Shown piece by piece: positions 40,532 through 50,309 of a DNA stretch of 64,000 nt; the stretch's first letter is position 1, and each line of letters starts with the position of its first letter. The stretch spans positions 17,010-81,009 of the forward strand of contig JBEKAA010000022.1 in the NCBI GenBank assembly GCA_050018455.1, in the 5' to 3' direction. This stretch comes from RBG-13-68-16 sp050018455 (lineage in GTDB: Bacteria > Acidobacteriota > Thermoanaerobaculia > Thermoanaerobaculales > Thermoanaerobaculaceae). A program made the position numbers and the translations under genes. The notes under the pieces are model-generated. The model did not search any database and was not told the DNA's origin. It saw only the letters and a program-made list of their open reading frames with translations.

Positions 40532-40860
40532 GGGGGCGGCTGCTTGCCGCTTTGGGTACGGGGGGCCTCCAAGAGTGGATCGCCACCTGTAGCCATTCCA
40601 AGGTGCGGGAGGGTGGGGGCCAAACCCGCCCCTCGGGCGTAGGCGAGTGTCGACGCCGCGTGCGGGCACCGAGCGGCCAGACCGGCGGGTGGAGACGCCG
40701 GCCCCGACCGAGCACGCCTCATGCGAAGGAGGGGAACGGCGAGGGTCCGCACGCCGGTCTGTGCTAGCTCGGTCGCATGCGGTGGCGTGTCGGAGGGCCG
40801 CGCTCGATGCGCGGCCCGATCGACTCGCCGGAGCCCGAGGGGCAAGAAAGAGAGCCTCCA
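40532..40860. other. Structured intergenic region, possible non-coding RNA
   Basis: Several stems can be drawn on the plus strand: GCGGC/GCCGC near 40536-40550, GGGTGGG/CCCGCCC near 40611-40631, CCGGCG/CGCCGG near 40682-40701, GACCGAG/CTCGGTC (about 40705 with about 40774), and the 9-bp GGGCCGCGC/GCGCGGCCC near 40795-40817. It does not match RNase P RNA, tmRNA or 6S RNA as I know them. No credible ORF. Confidence 0.3.
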
Positions 40861-40889
40861 CGCAGTAAAAGTAGGTCATGTCCTGCTCT

Positions 40890-40930
40890 GGGGGGAGATT
40901 CTTCGCTCGCTGCGCTCGCTCAGAATGACA
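40890..40930. repeat. Short palindrome GATTCTTCGCTC...GCTCAGAATGAC
   Basis: GATTCTTCGCTCGCTGCGCT with GCGCTCGCTCAGAATG is a REP-like palindrome of about 40 bp, similar in style to the interspersed palindromes but of different sequence. Confidence 0.5.
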
Positions 40931-40965
40931 CCGTGCCGGAGCGGCCCTGCGGGGCAACAAAACTC

Positions 40966-40994
40966 TTGACTTGGTCCTGGGCGCAGCCTAGCAT
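40966..40994 (+). promoter_or_regulatory. Candidate recA promoter
   Basis: TTGACT and TAGCAT with a 17-nt spacer, 57 nt before the recA ATG. No palindrome resembling a known LexA box was found around it. Confidence 0.5.
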
Positions 40995-41051
40995 TTGGCG
41001 TGGCCTCACGGCCAACCCGTCCACGCGACAACCAAGAGGAGAGGTGTCACC

Positions 41052-42080
<1,029 letters not shown>

Positions 42081-42082
42081 CG

Positions 42083-42186
42083 ACCGTGGCTCGTGGGTCG
42101 TGGGTGATGGCTCGTTGAGGACACGAAAGTGCTGAGCCGGTCCGATCGTACGGTCCAAACCACGGATCACGAACTACGAACCACGA
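42083..42186. repeat. CGTGGGT-type heptad array after recA
   Basis: GTGGCTCGTGGGTCGTGGGT (7-nt units) pairs with ACGGATCACGAACTACGAAC across a loop. A possible bidirectional hairpin between recA and the next gene. Confidence 0.75.
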
Positions 42187-42208
42187 TGCGGCGAGCAAGG
42201 CGAGCCGC

Positions 42209-43207
42209 ATGAGGGCGTGGGTCGCGCCCCGGTACGGGCCGCCAGGTGTCCTGCGCTTGCAGGAGCTGCCCGACCCGGAGCCGGGGCCGGGCGAGGCGCT
42301 CGTCCGGGTGCGGGCGATCGGCCTCAATTTCGCGGACTGCGCCGCGCGGTTGGGTGTCTACCCGCGGGTGCCGAAGCCGCCGTTCGTTCCCGGCATGGAG
42401 GTGAGCGGCGAAGTCGCCGCGCTGGGCGACGGCGTCGACGGCCCGCCTGTGGGGACGCCGGTGGCGGCTGTGCCCATCTTCGGCGGGCACGCGGAGCTGG
42501 TCGTCGTGAAGGCGCGGTCCCTTCGCCCGCTGTCCGGCTCGGCCGACTTCGTGACCGCCGCGGCCGTCGCGGTCACCTGCCTTACCGCGGACCACGCGCT
42601 GTTCGCTGTGGGGCGGCTGCGCGCCGGCGAGCGCGTCGCCGTCACGGCCGCCGCCGGCGGAGTCGGGACGATGGCCGTGCAGATGGCCGCGGCGGCCGGG
42701 GCCCGCGTGCTGGCCGTCGCCTCGACCAGGGCCAAGCGCGAGCTGGCGCGCGCCCTGGGCGCTCACGAGACCGCAGGGTACGACGGGTACCGCGAGGCGC
42801 TCGCGGGCGGCGTGGACGTGGTGATAGATGCCGTGGGCGGGTCGCTGTTCCGCACGGGCTGGAAGGCCCTCAACCCCGACGGGCGGTACGTGCTGTACGG
42901 TTTCGCCGCGGCCCTCGGCCCCGCTCGCGTCCGCTACGTTCACGCTGCGGTGGAGCTTCTCCGCATGGGCCTGGTGGCACCCTCGGCGATGGTGCAGTCC
43001 ACGAAGACGCTTGCCGGCTTCAACCTCTCGCTGGTCCCCCACCTCGCCGGGGAGCTTCAGTCCCGCTTCGCCAGGATCGAGGAGATGCTCGCTTCCGGCG
43101 CCGTGAAGCCGGTCGTGGGCGCCATCTTCCCCTTCGACCGGCTGCCCGAGGCCCACGCGCTCCTGCAGGGCCGCGGCTCGACGGGTAAGGTGGTTGTACA
43201 ACTCTGA
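42209..43207 (+). CDS. Quinone oxidoreductase-like MDR (zinc-free alcohol dehydrogenase superfamily)
   Basis: 332 residues: GroES-like N-terminal part with GLNFADCAARLGVYP and PPFVPGMEVSGEV, and Rossmann motif VTAAAGGVGTMAVQMA. It lacks the catalytic-zinc Cys/His, as in quinone oxidoreductases and VAT-1-like proteins (C-terminal GLVAPSAMVQSTKTLAGFNL). It probably reduces quinones or enones with NADPH; substrate unknown. Confidence 0.87.
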   Translation: MRAWVAPRYGPPGVLRLQELPDPEPGPGEALVRVRAIGLNFADCAARLGVYPRVPKPPFVPGMEVSGEVAALGDGVDGPPVGTPVAAVPIFGGHAELVVVKARSLRPLSGSADFVTAAAVAVTCLTADHALFAVGRLRAGERVAVTAAAGGVGTMAVQMAAAAGARVLAVASTRAKRELARALGAHETAGYDGYREALAGGVDVVIDAVGGSLFRTGWKALNPDGRYVLYGFAAALGPARVRYVHAAVELLRMGLVAPSAMVQSTKTLAGFNLSLVPHLAGELQSRFARIEEMLASGAVKPVVGAIFPFDRLPEAHALLQGRGSTGKVVVQL

Positions 43208-43385
43208 GGGTTGAAGGTCCCCAGGTTCGAACGTTCGGAGGTCCCCTGAGAGGTAAAAGGGGAAAGGTCAAAGGTCAAACGGAAGGCAAGGCCCGAAAGA
43301 GCCCATAGGCGTTTCGTGGCTTCCCTTTGACCTTTTACGTTTGACGTTTTACCCGTCCACGTCGAACCTTTGAACTGACCCGCGG
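43208..43385. repeat. Nested array B-C-loop-C'-B'
   Basis: GGTTCGAACGTTCGGAGG, AAAGGTCAAAGGTCAAACGG, loop related to the AAGGCCC...GGCGT loops of other arrays, then TCCCTTTGACCTTTTACG and CGAACCTTTGAAC. Confidence 0.75.
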
Positions 43386-43404
43386 TGCGGTAGACTCTGA
43401 AGCC

Positions 43405-44766
43405 GTGGAGAGCACGGGCAAGGTCCTTCTCGTCGATGACGACGCCGCAAACCGGCTGGTCGTGCGGACGATCCTGACCGGGGCGGGGTACCAGGTGCGC
43501 GAGGCGGGCGACGCCTTCGCGGCGCTCGACAGCATCGACACCGACACGCCCCACGCCGTTCTCCTCGACATCAAGATGCCGGGGATGGACGGGCTCGGGC
43601 TCCTCGAGAACCTCCGCAAGCGTGGAATCGACGTGCCGGTGGTGGTGCTCACCGGGCACGGCGACGAGTTCACGGCTTCGTCGTGCCTGCACGCCGGCGC
43701 GGACGCTTTCCTCGACAAGCCGCCGGAACGAGCCAAGCTGCTGCTGGCCCTCCAGGGAGCCGTGGCGCGAGGGAAGCTCGCGGAGGAGAACCGTCGGCTG
43801 AAAGGCGCCGCCGAGGATCTGCCCCCTTTGCTGGGCGACTCCGCGGAACTGCGGGCCCTGCGGGAAGAGATCGCGCGCGTGGCCCCGTCGCGTGCAACCG
43901 TCCTCGTGGTCGGGGAATCGGGGACCGGCAAGGAACTTGTCGCGCGGCGGATCCACCACCTATCGCCGCGAGCCCGCGACCCTTTCATCCGCGTGAACTG
44001 CGCGGCGATCCCCGAGGAGCTCATCGAGTCGGAGCTGTTCGGGCACGAGAAGGGGTCCTTCACCGGCGCCGTCCGCAAGCAGATCGGGAAGTTCGTGCAG
44101 GCGGAAAACGGCACGATCTTCCTCGACGAGATAGGCGACATGTCACTGCGCACGCAGGCGAAGGTGCTGCGCGTCCTGCAGGACGGTGAGGTCGAACCGG
44201 TGGGAGCCGGTGTGGTGCGCCACGTGGACGTCAGGGTCATCGCCGCCACCAACAAGGACCTCCCCGAGGAGGTCAAGGCCGGACGGTTCCGCGAGGACCT
44301 CTACTTCCGGCTCTCGGTGGTTGTTCTTCGCACGCCTCCGCTGCGCTCGCACCCCGAGGACATCCCGGATCTGGTTGCGCACTGCACCAGCGAGGCATGC
44401 GCCGAGTACAACCGGCGGCCGAAGCGCTGGACGCCCGAGGCTCTCGACCAGCTCGCCTCGTACCCGTTCCCGGGGAACGTGCGCGAGCTCAAGAACATCG
44501 TGGAGCGGGCGGTGATTATGCAGCTCGAGGACGAGATCCGCGGGGTCGATCTGCTGCCCTCTTCGGGCGGTGGGGGGCAGGGAGACGAGGGTCTGTTCGC
44601 CGCGCCGACGCTCGGCGAGTTCCAGGAACGCGCGGAACGGGCGTACCTCGTGCGGCAGCTCCAACGCCACAACTGGAACGTGGCGGCGACCGCGCGGGCG
44701 ATCAACACCCCTCGCTCGAACCTGTACAAGAAGATCGAGGCCTACGGCCTGAAGCGGGAGGATTGA
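43405..44766 (+). CDS. Sigma54-dependent response regulator (NtrC family)
   Basis: 453 residues. Receiver domain (1-120) with LLVDDDAANR, phospho-Asp LLDIKMPGMDG and Lys in LDKPPERAK. AAA+ domain (about 145-380) with Walker A GESGTGKEL, Walker B TIFLDEIGDM and arginine finger FREDLYFRL. Fis-type HTH at the C-terminus (NWNVAATARAINTPRSNLYKKI). The sigma54-contact loop reads GSFTGA instead of GAFTGA. GTG start with TAGACT 8 nt upstream and no Shine-Dalgarno. Its stop overlaps the pyrE ATG by 1 nt. No cognate kinase nearby. Confidence 0.95.
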   Translation: MESTGKVLLVDDDAANRLVVRTILTGAGYQVREAGDAFAALDSIDTDTPHAVLLDIKMPGMDGLGLLENLRKRGIDVPVVVLTGHGDEFTASSCLHAGADAFLDKPPERAKLLLALQGAVARGKLAEENRRLKGAAEDLPPLLGDSAELRALREEIARVAPSRATVLVVGESGTGKELVARRIHHLSPRARDPFIRVNCAAIPEELIESELFGHEKGSFTGAVRKQIGKFVQAENGTIFLDEIGDMSLRTQAKVLRVLQDGEVEPVGAGVVRHVDVRVIAATNKDLPEEVKAGRFREDLYFRLSVVVLRTPPLRSHPEDIPDLVAHCTSEACAEYNRRPKRWTPEALDQLASYPFPGNVRELKNIVERAVIMQLEDEIRGVDLLPSSGGGGQGDEGLFAAPTLGEFQERAERAYLVRQLQRHNWNVAATARAINTPRSNLYKKIEAYGLKRED

Positions 44767-45353
44767 TGGGCGGCATCACGCTTGACGACATGACGGCGGC
44801 CGGGGCGCTGCTCGCGGGCCACTTCAAGCTCTCGTCCGGGCGGCACTCGTCGCGCTACCTGCAGTGCGCTCTGTATCTGGCCGACCCGGCGCGAGCGGAG
44901 GCGGCCGGCCGCCAGCTCGCGGCGCGCCTGAAGAACGCGGCGGCGCAGCTGGTGGCGGCGCCGGCGCTGGGCGGCGTGATCATCGGCCACGAGGTCGCCC
45001 GCGCCCTCGAGGACGTCCCGTTCTTCTTCACGGAGCGGGCCGACGGCGTCATGACGCTGCGGCGGGGGTTCCGGATCGAGCCCGGATGTCGGGTGCTCGT
45101 CGTCGAGGATGTCGTCACGACCGGCGGCTCGACCCGGGAGGTGATGGACGTGGTGACCGAGCAGGGCGGGGTGGTGGTCGGCGTCGGCGCCATCGTGAAC
45201 CGCTCGGGGCAGGAAAATCTTTTCGCCCCGCTCCCGTTCACGGCGCTCCTGACCGTGGACGTGCCGAGCTACCCGGCCGAGGCCTGCCCGCTCTGCGCCT
45301 CGGGCGTGCCGATTACCAAGCCCGGCTCCCGGCCCGACGCAGCGCGGCTGTAA
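44766..45353 (+). CDS. pyrE: Orotate phosphoribosyltransferase
   Basis: Makes OMP from orotate and PRPP. 195 residues: FKLSSGRHSSRYLQC (orotate-binding N-terminal segment), GGVIIGHEVARAL, and the PRPP motif VLVVEDVVTTGGST. The C-terminal CPLCASGVP is characteristic of the longer PyrE subfamily. Translationally coupled to the sigma54 regulator. Confidence 0.93.
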   Translation: MGGITLDDMTAAGALLAGHFKLSSGRHSSRYLQCALYLADPARAEAAGRQLAARLKNAAAQLVAAPALGGVIIGHEVARALEDVPFFFTERADGVMTLRRGFRIEPGCRVLVVEDVVTTGGSTREVMDVVTEQGGVVVGVGAIVNRSGQENLFAPLPFTALLTVDVPSYPAEACPLCASGVPITKPGSRPDAARL

Positions 45354-45357
45354 GCGG

Positions 45358-45539
45358 GCGCAGACTGACGTTCGCAGGTTCGCACGTTCGAACGTTCGCA
45401 GGTTCAACGACAGCAGAGGAGCAGAGGGGCAGAGGGGCAGAGGAGAAGGACTCGGCCTTGGTTTGATCTGCCTTTTGCTCCTCTGCTCCTCAGCACCTCT
45501 GCTCCCCTGCTGCAACTGAACCCTCGGATCTTCAAACTG
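45358..45539. repeat. Nested array with order B-A-loop-A'-B'
   Basis: GTTCGCAGGTTCGCACGTTC first, then GCAGAGGAGCAGAGGGGCAG; on the right GCTCCTCTGCTCCTCAGC and finally GAACCCTCGGATCTTC. The layer order differs from the array at 37172, so modules have been exchanged. Confidence 0.75.
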
Positions 45540-45941
45540 CTACCTCGCCGTTGCGATGACGTAGGCCCAGTTCGTCAGCAGCACCCCGACGATGCCCGCG
45601 CGGAGCCACACGGGAAGCGGCGTCGGGAGCTCCGGCACCGGCCGGCGCAGCGCCGCCCAAAGCGGCGCGATCACGCCGCCGACCACGAACCCAACACCGG
45701 CGACGGCCGCGAGCGGATTGGCGGCGAAAGCGAGGCCGAACTCACCGTGCAGCAGCGCCACCGCCGCGTGGGTAGTGCCGCAGGTGGGGCACGGAATCCC
45801 AGTCAGTACGCGGAACGGGCAGCGGGGCGCGAACGGCGCGAGCGCGAGCCAGAAGGGGCGCAGCGCGATGGACGAGAGAGCCACGACACCCCAGAGGAGC
45901 GCCACCTGATGCTCCTCCGGGGTGGGCTTCCGGAACCTCAC
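45540..45941 (-). CDS. DUF2752 membrane protein
   Basis: About 133 residues with the DUF2752 signature CPFRVLTGIPCPTCGTTHA and three hydrophobic helices. Function of the family is unknown. The GTG start gives VRFRKPTPEEHQ 8 nt after the YIP1-family stop. An ATG 66 nt upstream would overlap that gene. Probably co-transcribed with the gene before it. Confidence 0.75.
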   Translation of the reverse strand: MRFRKPTPEEHQVALLWGVVALSSIALRPFWLALAPFAPRCPFRVLTGIPCPTCGTTHAAVALLHGEFGLAFAANPLAAVAGVGFVVGGVIAPLWAALRRPVPELPTPLPVWLRAGIVGVLLTNWAYVIATAR

Positions 45942-45948
45942 GTCGCGC

Positions 45949-46716
45949 TCAGTGGGCGAAGTGACCGAAGTGGGCGACGGCCGCCCAGATGGCCGCCCCG
46001 AACGCAATGCCGATGATCGCGACGCACGCGCAGCAGAGCACGATCGGCAGCAGCACGGCGAGCGCCGCTTTGCCCTGCGTCGTGCGATGGACGATCGCGA
46101 GCCCGATGATGTAGAGGACGAGCGCCCAGATCCCCGCGAAGATCCCGCCGCAGAAGGGGACCACCTGCAGGACCTGGACGGTGCCGGTGTAGCAGACCAC
46201 CCTGACGGTCGATGCGAAGTCCGTCCTGGCGCCCCCGACCAGCATGAGGAAGAGGTGGAGGATGGCCGACCAGACGAACACGCCGATCAGGACGAACAGC
46301 GGCGCCACGACCATGAGGCCCACGCTCATGAAGACTGGCAATCCGAACATGAGCCTGGGGTTGTAGCCTGGCAGGGCGGAAAGGAAGCCCATCATGGCGC
46401 CGCGTAGCGCGATGCTGTAGATCTGGTTCGCAATGATTCCGACCCACCCGAAGACGATCGCGTAGACCAGCGGTTTGCCGAGCGTGCCGGTCAGCGACAT
46501 CCGCGCGAACGCCTGGCTCGGTGCGGTGATGATCAGCTTGGCGGTCTCGTAGAGGCCCTCGAGCGCCGGGTACCCGAGCTGCTCCCACGGCAGCGGCTGC
46601 ACGGACGATGCCGGGGGTACGCCTCCGGGTGGCGGCGGAGGCATCGTGCCGGGGGGCTGCATGCTCGGAGGTTCGGGCGGCACGGGCGGGATCGGTGGGG
46701 GGTTGGTCGCGGCCAT
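45949..46716 (-). CDS. YIP1-family membrane protein with Pro-rich N-terminus
   Basis: 255 residues. Pro-rich start (PPPIPPVPPEPP... to about residue 35), then LKLIITAPSQAFARM-type amphipathic segment and about five membrane helices as in the YIP1 domain, ending AAVAHFGHFAH. Function unknown. AAGGAGGCAACG directly before the ATG decides the start; an ATG 33 nt upstream is less likely. Confidence 0.75.
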   Translation of the reverse strand: MAATNPPPIPPVPPEPPSMQPPGTMPPPPPGGVPPASSVQPLPWEQLGYPALEGLYETAKLIITAPSQAFARMSLTGTLGKPLVYAIVFGWVGIIANQIYSIALRGAMMGFLSALPGYNPRLMFGLPVFMSVGLMVVAPLFVLIGVFVWSAILHLFLMLVGGARTDFASTVRVVCYTGTVQVLQVVPFCGGIFAGIWALVLYIIGLAIVHRTTQGKAALAVLLPIVLCCACVAIIGIAFGAAIWAAVAHFGHFAH

Positions 46717-46769
46717 CGTTGCCTCCTTCATGTCGGACGTCTGGCGCATAGTCTACCGCACCGGCGCGC

Positions 46770-47035
46770 GCGGTCGGCACCTTCGAACGGTCAACAACGG
46801 CAGGGGAGCAGAGGGGCAGAGGGGCAGGGGAGCAGGAGACCGTTCGCGGTTTCACTGGTTCGAAGGTCCGGAAGTTCAGAGAGACAAGAACCAAGAAGGC
46901 TGGGAATGGGCCGGGAGTCCAGTCGTTGCTCTTCCCCAGGTGGACTCCCTCTGCCCCTCTGCCCCTCTGCCCCTCTGCCCCTCTGCTGTCTATGAACCTT
47001 TGAACCTGCCAACTTGCGAACGTGCGAACGGTCGT
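46770..47035. repeat. Nested array B-A-B-loop-A'-B'
   Basis: CCTTCGAACGG, GGGGAGCAGAGGGGCAGAGG, GTTCGCGGTTTCACTGG, a unique loop, then five CCCCTCTG units (46948-46988) and GAACCTTTGAACCTGCC octads. The remaining gap to 47177 holds TATGAT at 47076-47081, a possible -10. Confidence 0.75.
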
Positions 47036-47177
47036 CTCAACTCGGGTCGTTTGCGCGCCCGCTCGGCCGCAGTGTATGATCCGGGCCTCCGCCGCGGACC
47101 GCGGTCCGGGCAGGGAACCAGCGGGTCTTCCCCGTTTGAGCGTCGTAGGGAACACGCCTGCGTGCGGGAGGTCGGCA

Positions 47178-48494
47178 GTGGCTGCCACGGTTGGAATTCG
47201 TCGCGAGGACAAGAGCCGGTGGGAGCGGCGGGTTCCCATCACACCGCAGATGGCGCGCAAGCTGCACGACGAGCACGGCATCGAGTTCATCGCCCAGCCT
47301 TCGCCCGTGCGGATCTTCCGGGAGGAGGAGTTTGAGCTTGCCGGGGCGAAGGTCCAGGAGGACCTCTCCGGGGCCGGCGTCGTCTTCGGGGTCAAGGAAA
47401 TCCCCATACAGTACTTCCAGCCCGGCAAGACCTACGTCTTCTTCGCGCACGTGATCAAGGGCCAGCCTTACAACATGCCGATGCTGAAGCGGATGATGGA
47501 GTTGGGCTGCAACCTCATCGACTACGAAAAGGTGACCGACGAAACCGGCCACCGGTTGATCTTCTTCGGGTGGCACGCGGGGGTCGTGAGCATGGTCGAG
47601 AGCCTGTGGGCGCTCGGCAGGCGGCTCGACCACGAGGGGATCGCCAACCCCTTCTCTTCCGTCCGGAGCACGCTCACCTACGGCAGCCTCGCGGAGGTCC
47701 GCGAGGAGGTTCGGCGAGCCGGCGAGCGGATCAGGACGGAGGGGTTGCCGCAGGCGATCACCCCGCTGATCGTCGGCGTGGCCGGGTACGGCAACGTCGG
47801 CCGCGGCATCCAGGAGATCCTGTCGGACCTCCCCACGATCGAGATCGAGCCGGCCGAGGTCGCCAGGATCGGGAACGACCCCCGGGCCTCCAACCGCGCC
47901 GTCTACCGGGTCCTCTTCAAGGAGGAGCACGCCGTCGCCCCCAACGATCCCGGGGCGCATTTCGATCTCCAGGACTACTACCTGCACCCGCAGAAGTACC
48001 ACTCGATCTTCGACCAGTACGTCCCGTACCTGACGGTGCTGATGAACTCGAACTACTGGGACGCCCGGTACCCGCGCCTCCTGACGAACTCGTTCCTCCG
48101 CAGCCTGTTCGCCGGCGGCCGCCAGCCGCGCCTGCGGGTGGTGGGCGATGCGAGCTGCGACATCGGCGGCTCGATCGAGTGCACGCTCAAGGCCACCGAG
48201 CCCGACGACCCGGTGTACGTCTACGACTCGCACACGGAGCAGGTGCGGATGGGCGTGGAGGGGTACGGCCCGGTCGTCCTCGCCGTGGACATCCTGCCGA
48301 GCGAGATTCCGAGGGAAGCCTCGGAGTACTTCAGCGAGATCCTCGAGCCGTTCATCCCGGCGATCGCGAACGCGGACTACTCCGTGCCGTTCGAAGAGCT
48401 GGCGCTGCCTTCCGAGATCGCGCGGGCGATGATCCTGTACCACGGAAAACTGACCCCCGACTACAGGTACATCGCGGAACACCTTAAGACCTAG
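47178..48494 (+). CDS. Lysine-ketoglutarate reductase (LOR/LKR-type)
   Basis: Condenses lysine and 2-oxoglutarate to saccharopine. 438 residues: N-terminal IGIRREDKSRWERRVPITP, the AlaDH/PNT-like segment shared with the LKR domain of eukaryotic LKR/SDH, QPSPVRIFREEEF, KTYVFFAHVIKGQPYNMPML and VGDASCDIGGSIE, all typical of that domain. GTG start with GGGAGGTCGG. The saccharopine dehydrogenase half is the next gene, so this is the split form of the fused eukaryotic enzyme. Confidence 0.87.
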   Translation: MAATVGIRREDKSRWERRVPITPQMARKLHDEHGIEFIAQPSPVRIFREEEFELAGAKVQEDLSGAGVVFGVKEIPIQYFQPGKTYVFFAHVIKGQPYNMPMLKRMMELGCNLIDYEKVTDETGHRLIFFGWHAGVVSMVESLWALGRRLDHEGIANPFSSVRSTLTYGSLAEVREEVRRAGERIRTEGLPQAITPLIVGVAGYGNVGRGIQEILSDLPTIEIEPAEVARIGNDPRASNRAVYRVLFKEEHAVAPNDPGAHFDLQDYYLHPQKYHSIFDQYVPYLTVLMNSNYWDARYPRLLTNSFLRSLFAGGRQPRLRVVGDASCDIGGSIECTLKATEPDDPVYVYDSHTEQVRMGVEGYGPVVLAVDILPSEIPREASEYFSEILEPFIPAIANADYSVPFEELALPSEIARAMILYHGKLTPDYRYIAEHLKT

Positions 48495-48564
48495 GTCGGA
48501 CCGGATCTGAAAAGACGTGAACGCCGACGTGTGAATGAAGTCGCACGAGACAAGGGAGGACGCC

Positions 48565-49896
48565 GTGAAGAAGATCGTCGTATTCGGAGCCGGGTTGGTC
48601 GCGGGTGCCCACGTCAGGTACCTGCTCGAGCACTCGTACCAGGTGACCGTGGCGAGCCGCACGGTCGCAAAGGCCAAAGAGCTCGTGGGCAACCACCCCA
48701 ACGGGCGGCCGATCGCCTTCGACATCGAGAAGGAGGGGGACCAGCGGCTCGACGAGATCGTGCGCGAGCACGACCTGGCGGTGAGCCTGCTGCCCTATGT
48801 CTTCCACACCCGGGTGGCGAAATCGTGCCTGCGGAACCGGAAGCATATGGCGACCACTTCGTACGTCAAGCCGGACATGCAGGCGCTCGACGCCGAGGCG
48901 AAGAGTCTCGACCTGGTGCTGCTCAACGAGAGCGGCGTCGACCCGGGCATCGACCACATGACGGCGATGAAGGTAATCCACCGCGTCAAGGCCGAAGGCG
49001 GCACGATCACCAGCTTCATGTCGTTCTGCGGCGGCCTCCCGGCGCCCGAGGCCAACGACAACCCGTTCGGGTACAAGTTCTCGTGGAGCCCGCGCGGGGT
49101 CCTGATGGCCGGCCGCAACGCCGCTCGCTTCCGCAGGGACGGCGACGTGATCGAGATCCCAGGCCCGGATCTGTTCCTCAACTACTGGTGCGTGCCGGTC
49201 GAGGTCGACGGCAAGCTCATCCCGTTCGAGGGGTACCCGAACCGCGACAGCCTGCCGTACGCCGAGACGTACGGGATCACAAAGGCGCGGACGATGTTCC
49301 GCGGCACGCTGCGCAACCAGGGATGGTGCGCGACGCTCAAGAAGGTCGCCGACCTGGGCCTGCTGGCCGAGACGGAAGGCGACCTGACGGGCCTGACGTA
49401 CGCCCAGTTCGTGGCCAAGCTGATCGGCAAGAAGAGCCCCCGCGGGATCAAGCAGGCGGTGGCCCGCAAGATCGGCCTTTCCCCGATCAACTTCATCGTC
49501 GCCAACCTGGACTGGCTTGGGCTCTTCACCAGCGCCCCGCTGCCGGCCGGGTGCAAGTCACCGCTCGACGTGCTGACCGCCACCATGCTGGCGAAGATGT
49601 CCTTCGCGCCGGGGGAGCGCGACCTGCTGATCCTCCAGCACCAGTTCGTGGCCGAGTTTCCGGACCACAAGGAGAAGATCACCTCGACGATGATCGACTT
49701 CGGGATCCCGAACGGCGACTCGAGCATGAACCGCACCGTCGGCTTGCCTGCCGCGGTCGGAGCCCGGCTCATCCTGGAGGGCAAGATCAAGTCGCGCGGC
49801 GTGCTGGTTCCGGTTCTCCCGGAGATCTACGAGCCGGCGCTGGTCGAGCTCCAACGGCTCGGCATCAACTTCACCGAGACGACCGTGAAGGTGTAG
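48565..49896 (+). CDS. Saccharopine dehydrogenase (glutamate-forming type)
   Basis: Oxidises saccharopine to aminoadipate semialdehyde and glutamate. 443 residues: Rossmann IVVFGAGLVAGAHV, LLPYVFHTRVAKSC, TTSYVKPDMQAL, ESGVDPGIDHM, and SFCGGLPAPEANDNPFGYKF, nearly identical in order to the SDH half of LKR/SDH. AAGGGAGGACGCC precedes the GTG. An ATG 30 nt upstream is possible but has a poor site. Operon with the preceding reductase. Confidence 0.9.
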   Translation: MKKIVVFGAGLVAGAHVRYLLEHSYQVTVASRTVAKAKELVGNHPNGRPIAFDIEKEGDQRLDEIVREHDLAVSLLPYVFHTRVAKSCLRNRKHMATTSYVKPDMQALDAEAKSLDLVLLNESGVDPGIDHMTAMKVIHRVKAEGGTITSFMSFCGGLPAPEANDNPFGYKFSWSPRGVLMAGRNAARFRRDGDVIEIPGPDLFLNYWCVPVEVDGKLIPFEGYPNRDSLPYAETYGITKARTMFRGTLRNQGWCATLKKVADLGLLAETEGDLTGLTYAQFVAKLIGKKSPRGIKQAVARKIGLSPINFIVANLDWLGLFTSAPLPAGCKSPLDVLTATMLAKMSFAPGERDLLILQHQFVAEFPDHKEKITSTMIDFGIPNGDSSMNRTVGLPAAVGARLILEGKIKSRGVLVPVLPEIYEPALVELQRLGINFTETTVKV

Positions 49897-49897
49897 A

Positions 49898-49912
49898 GGC
49901 TCCGAAGGAGCC
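49898..49912 (+). terminator. Small hairpin after saccharopine dehydrogenase
   Basis: GGCTCC-GAA-GGAGCC right after the stop codon; no T-run. Confidence 0.35.
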
Positions 49913-50309
49913 GAAGCGGTCGATCCGTTCCACCTACGTGTCGCTGGAGCGGAGCGACGAGGCGGTTTCGTCAAGTTCCGCGAGCCCGGTTCCATCCGAC
50001 TGTCACAGCGCTGGAGGTCTCCCGGACGACGGTGTCGGGTTCGCGACGACAGGTCGGCTGCAAGAGCGGGCGGGGGCAAGCCCCGTCCCTACACGGCGAT
50101 GCCGGTTCACTCCCCGTGTTGGGATGGCCCTTGCGGCTGTCCGCCTCGATACCCCGACCACGCGGCACCTTCCGCGCGATCGCAGCGGTTCTCCTCGGCC
50201 TCCTCGCACCGCTCGGGGACTCGCGATGACGGCCGGTCTGCAAGGCTTGGAGGAAGAGCCGGATCAAACCCTCAGGGGTCCGGGAAAGGTCTGAGCGAAG
50301 CGGGAGACG
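49913..50309. other. Intergenic region with scattered short palindromes
   Basis: Contains GGGCGGGGGCAAGCCCCGTC (about 50069-50088), a hairpin of a type common in intergenic DNA, and an imperfect direct repeat TCGCGACGACAGGTCGGCTG / TCGCGATGACGGCCGGTCTG (50041, 50220). No credible gene is seen on either strand. Confidence 0.4.

Noticed and set aside
40532..40860. RNase P RNA or tmRNA before recA
   Set aside because: The conserved GAGGAAAGUCC-type core of RNase P RNA and the tRNA-like ends of tmRNA are absent.
49971..50267. 98-residue minus-strand frame downstream of saccharopine dehydrogenase
   Set aside because: Arg/Pro/Ser-rich text over short palindromes, no ribosome-binding site, no recognisable motif.
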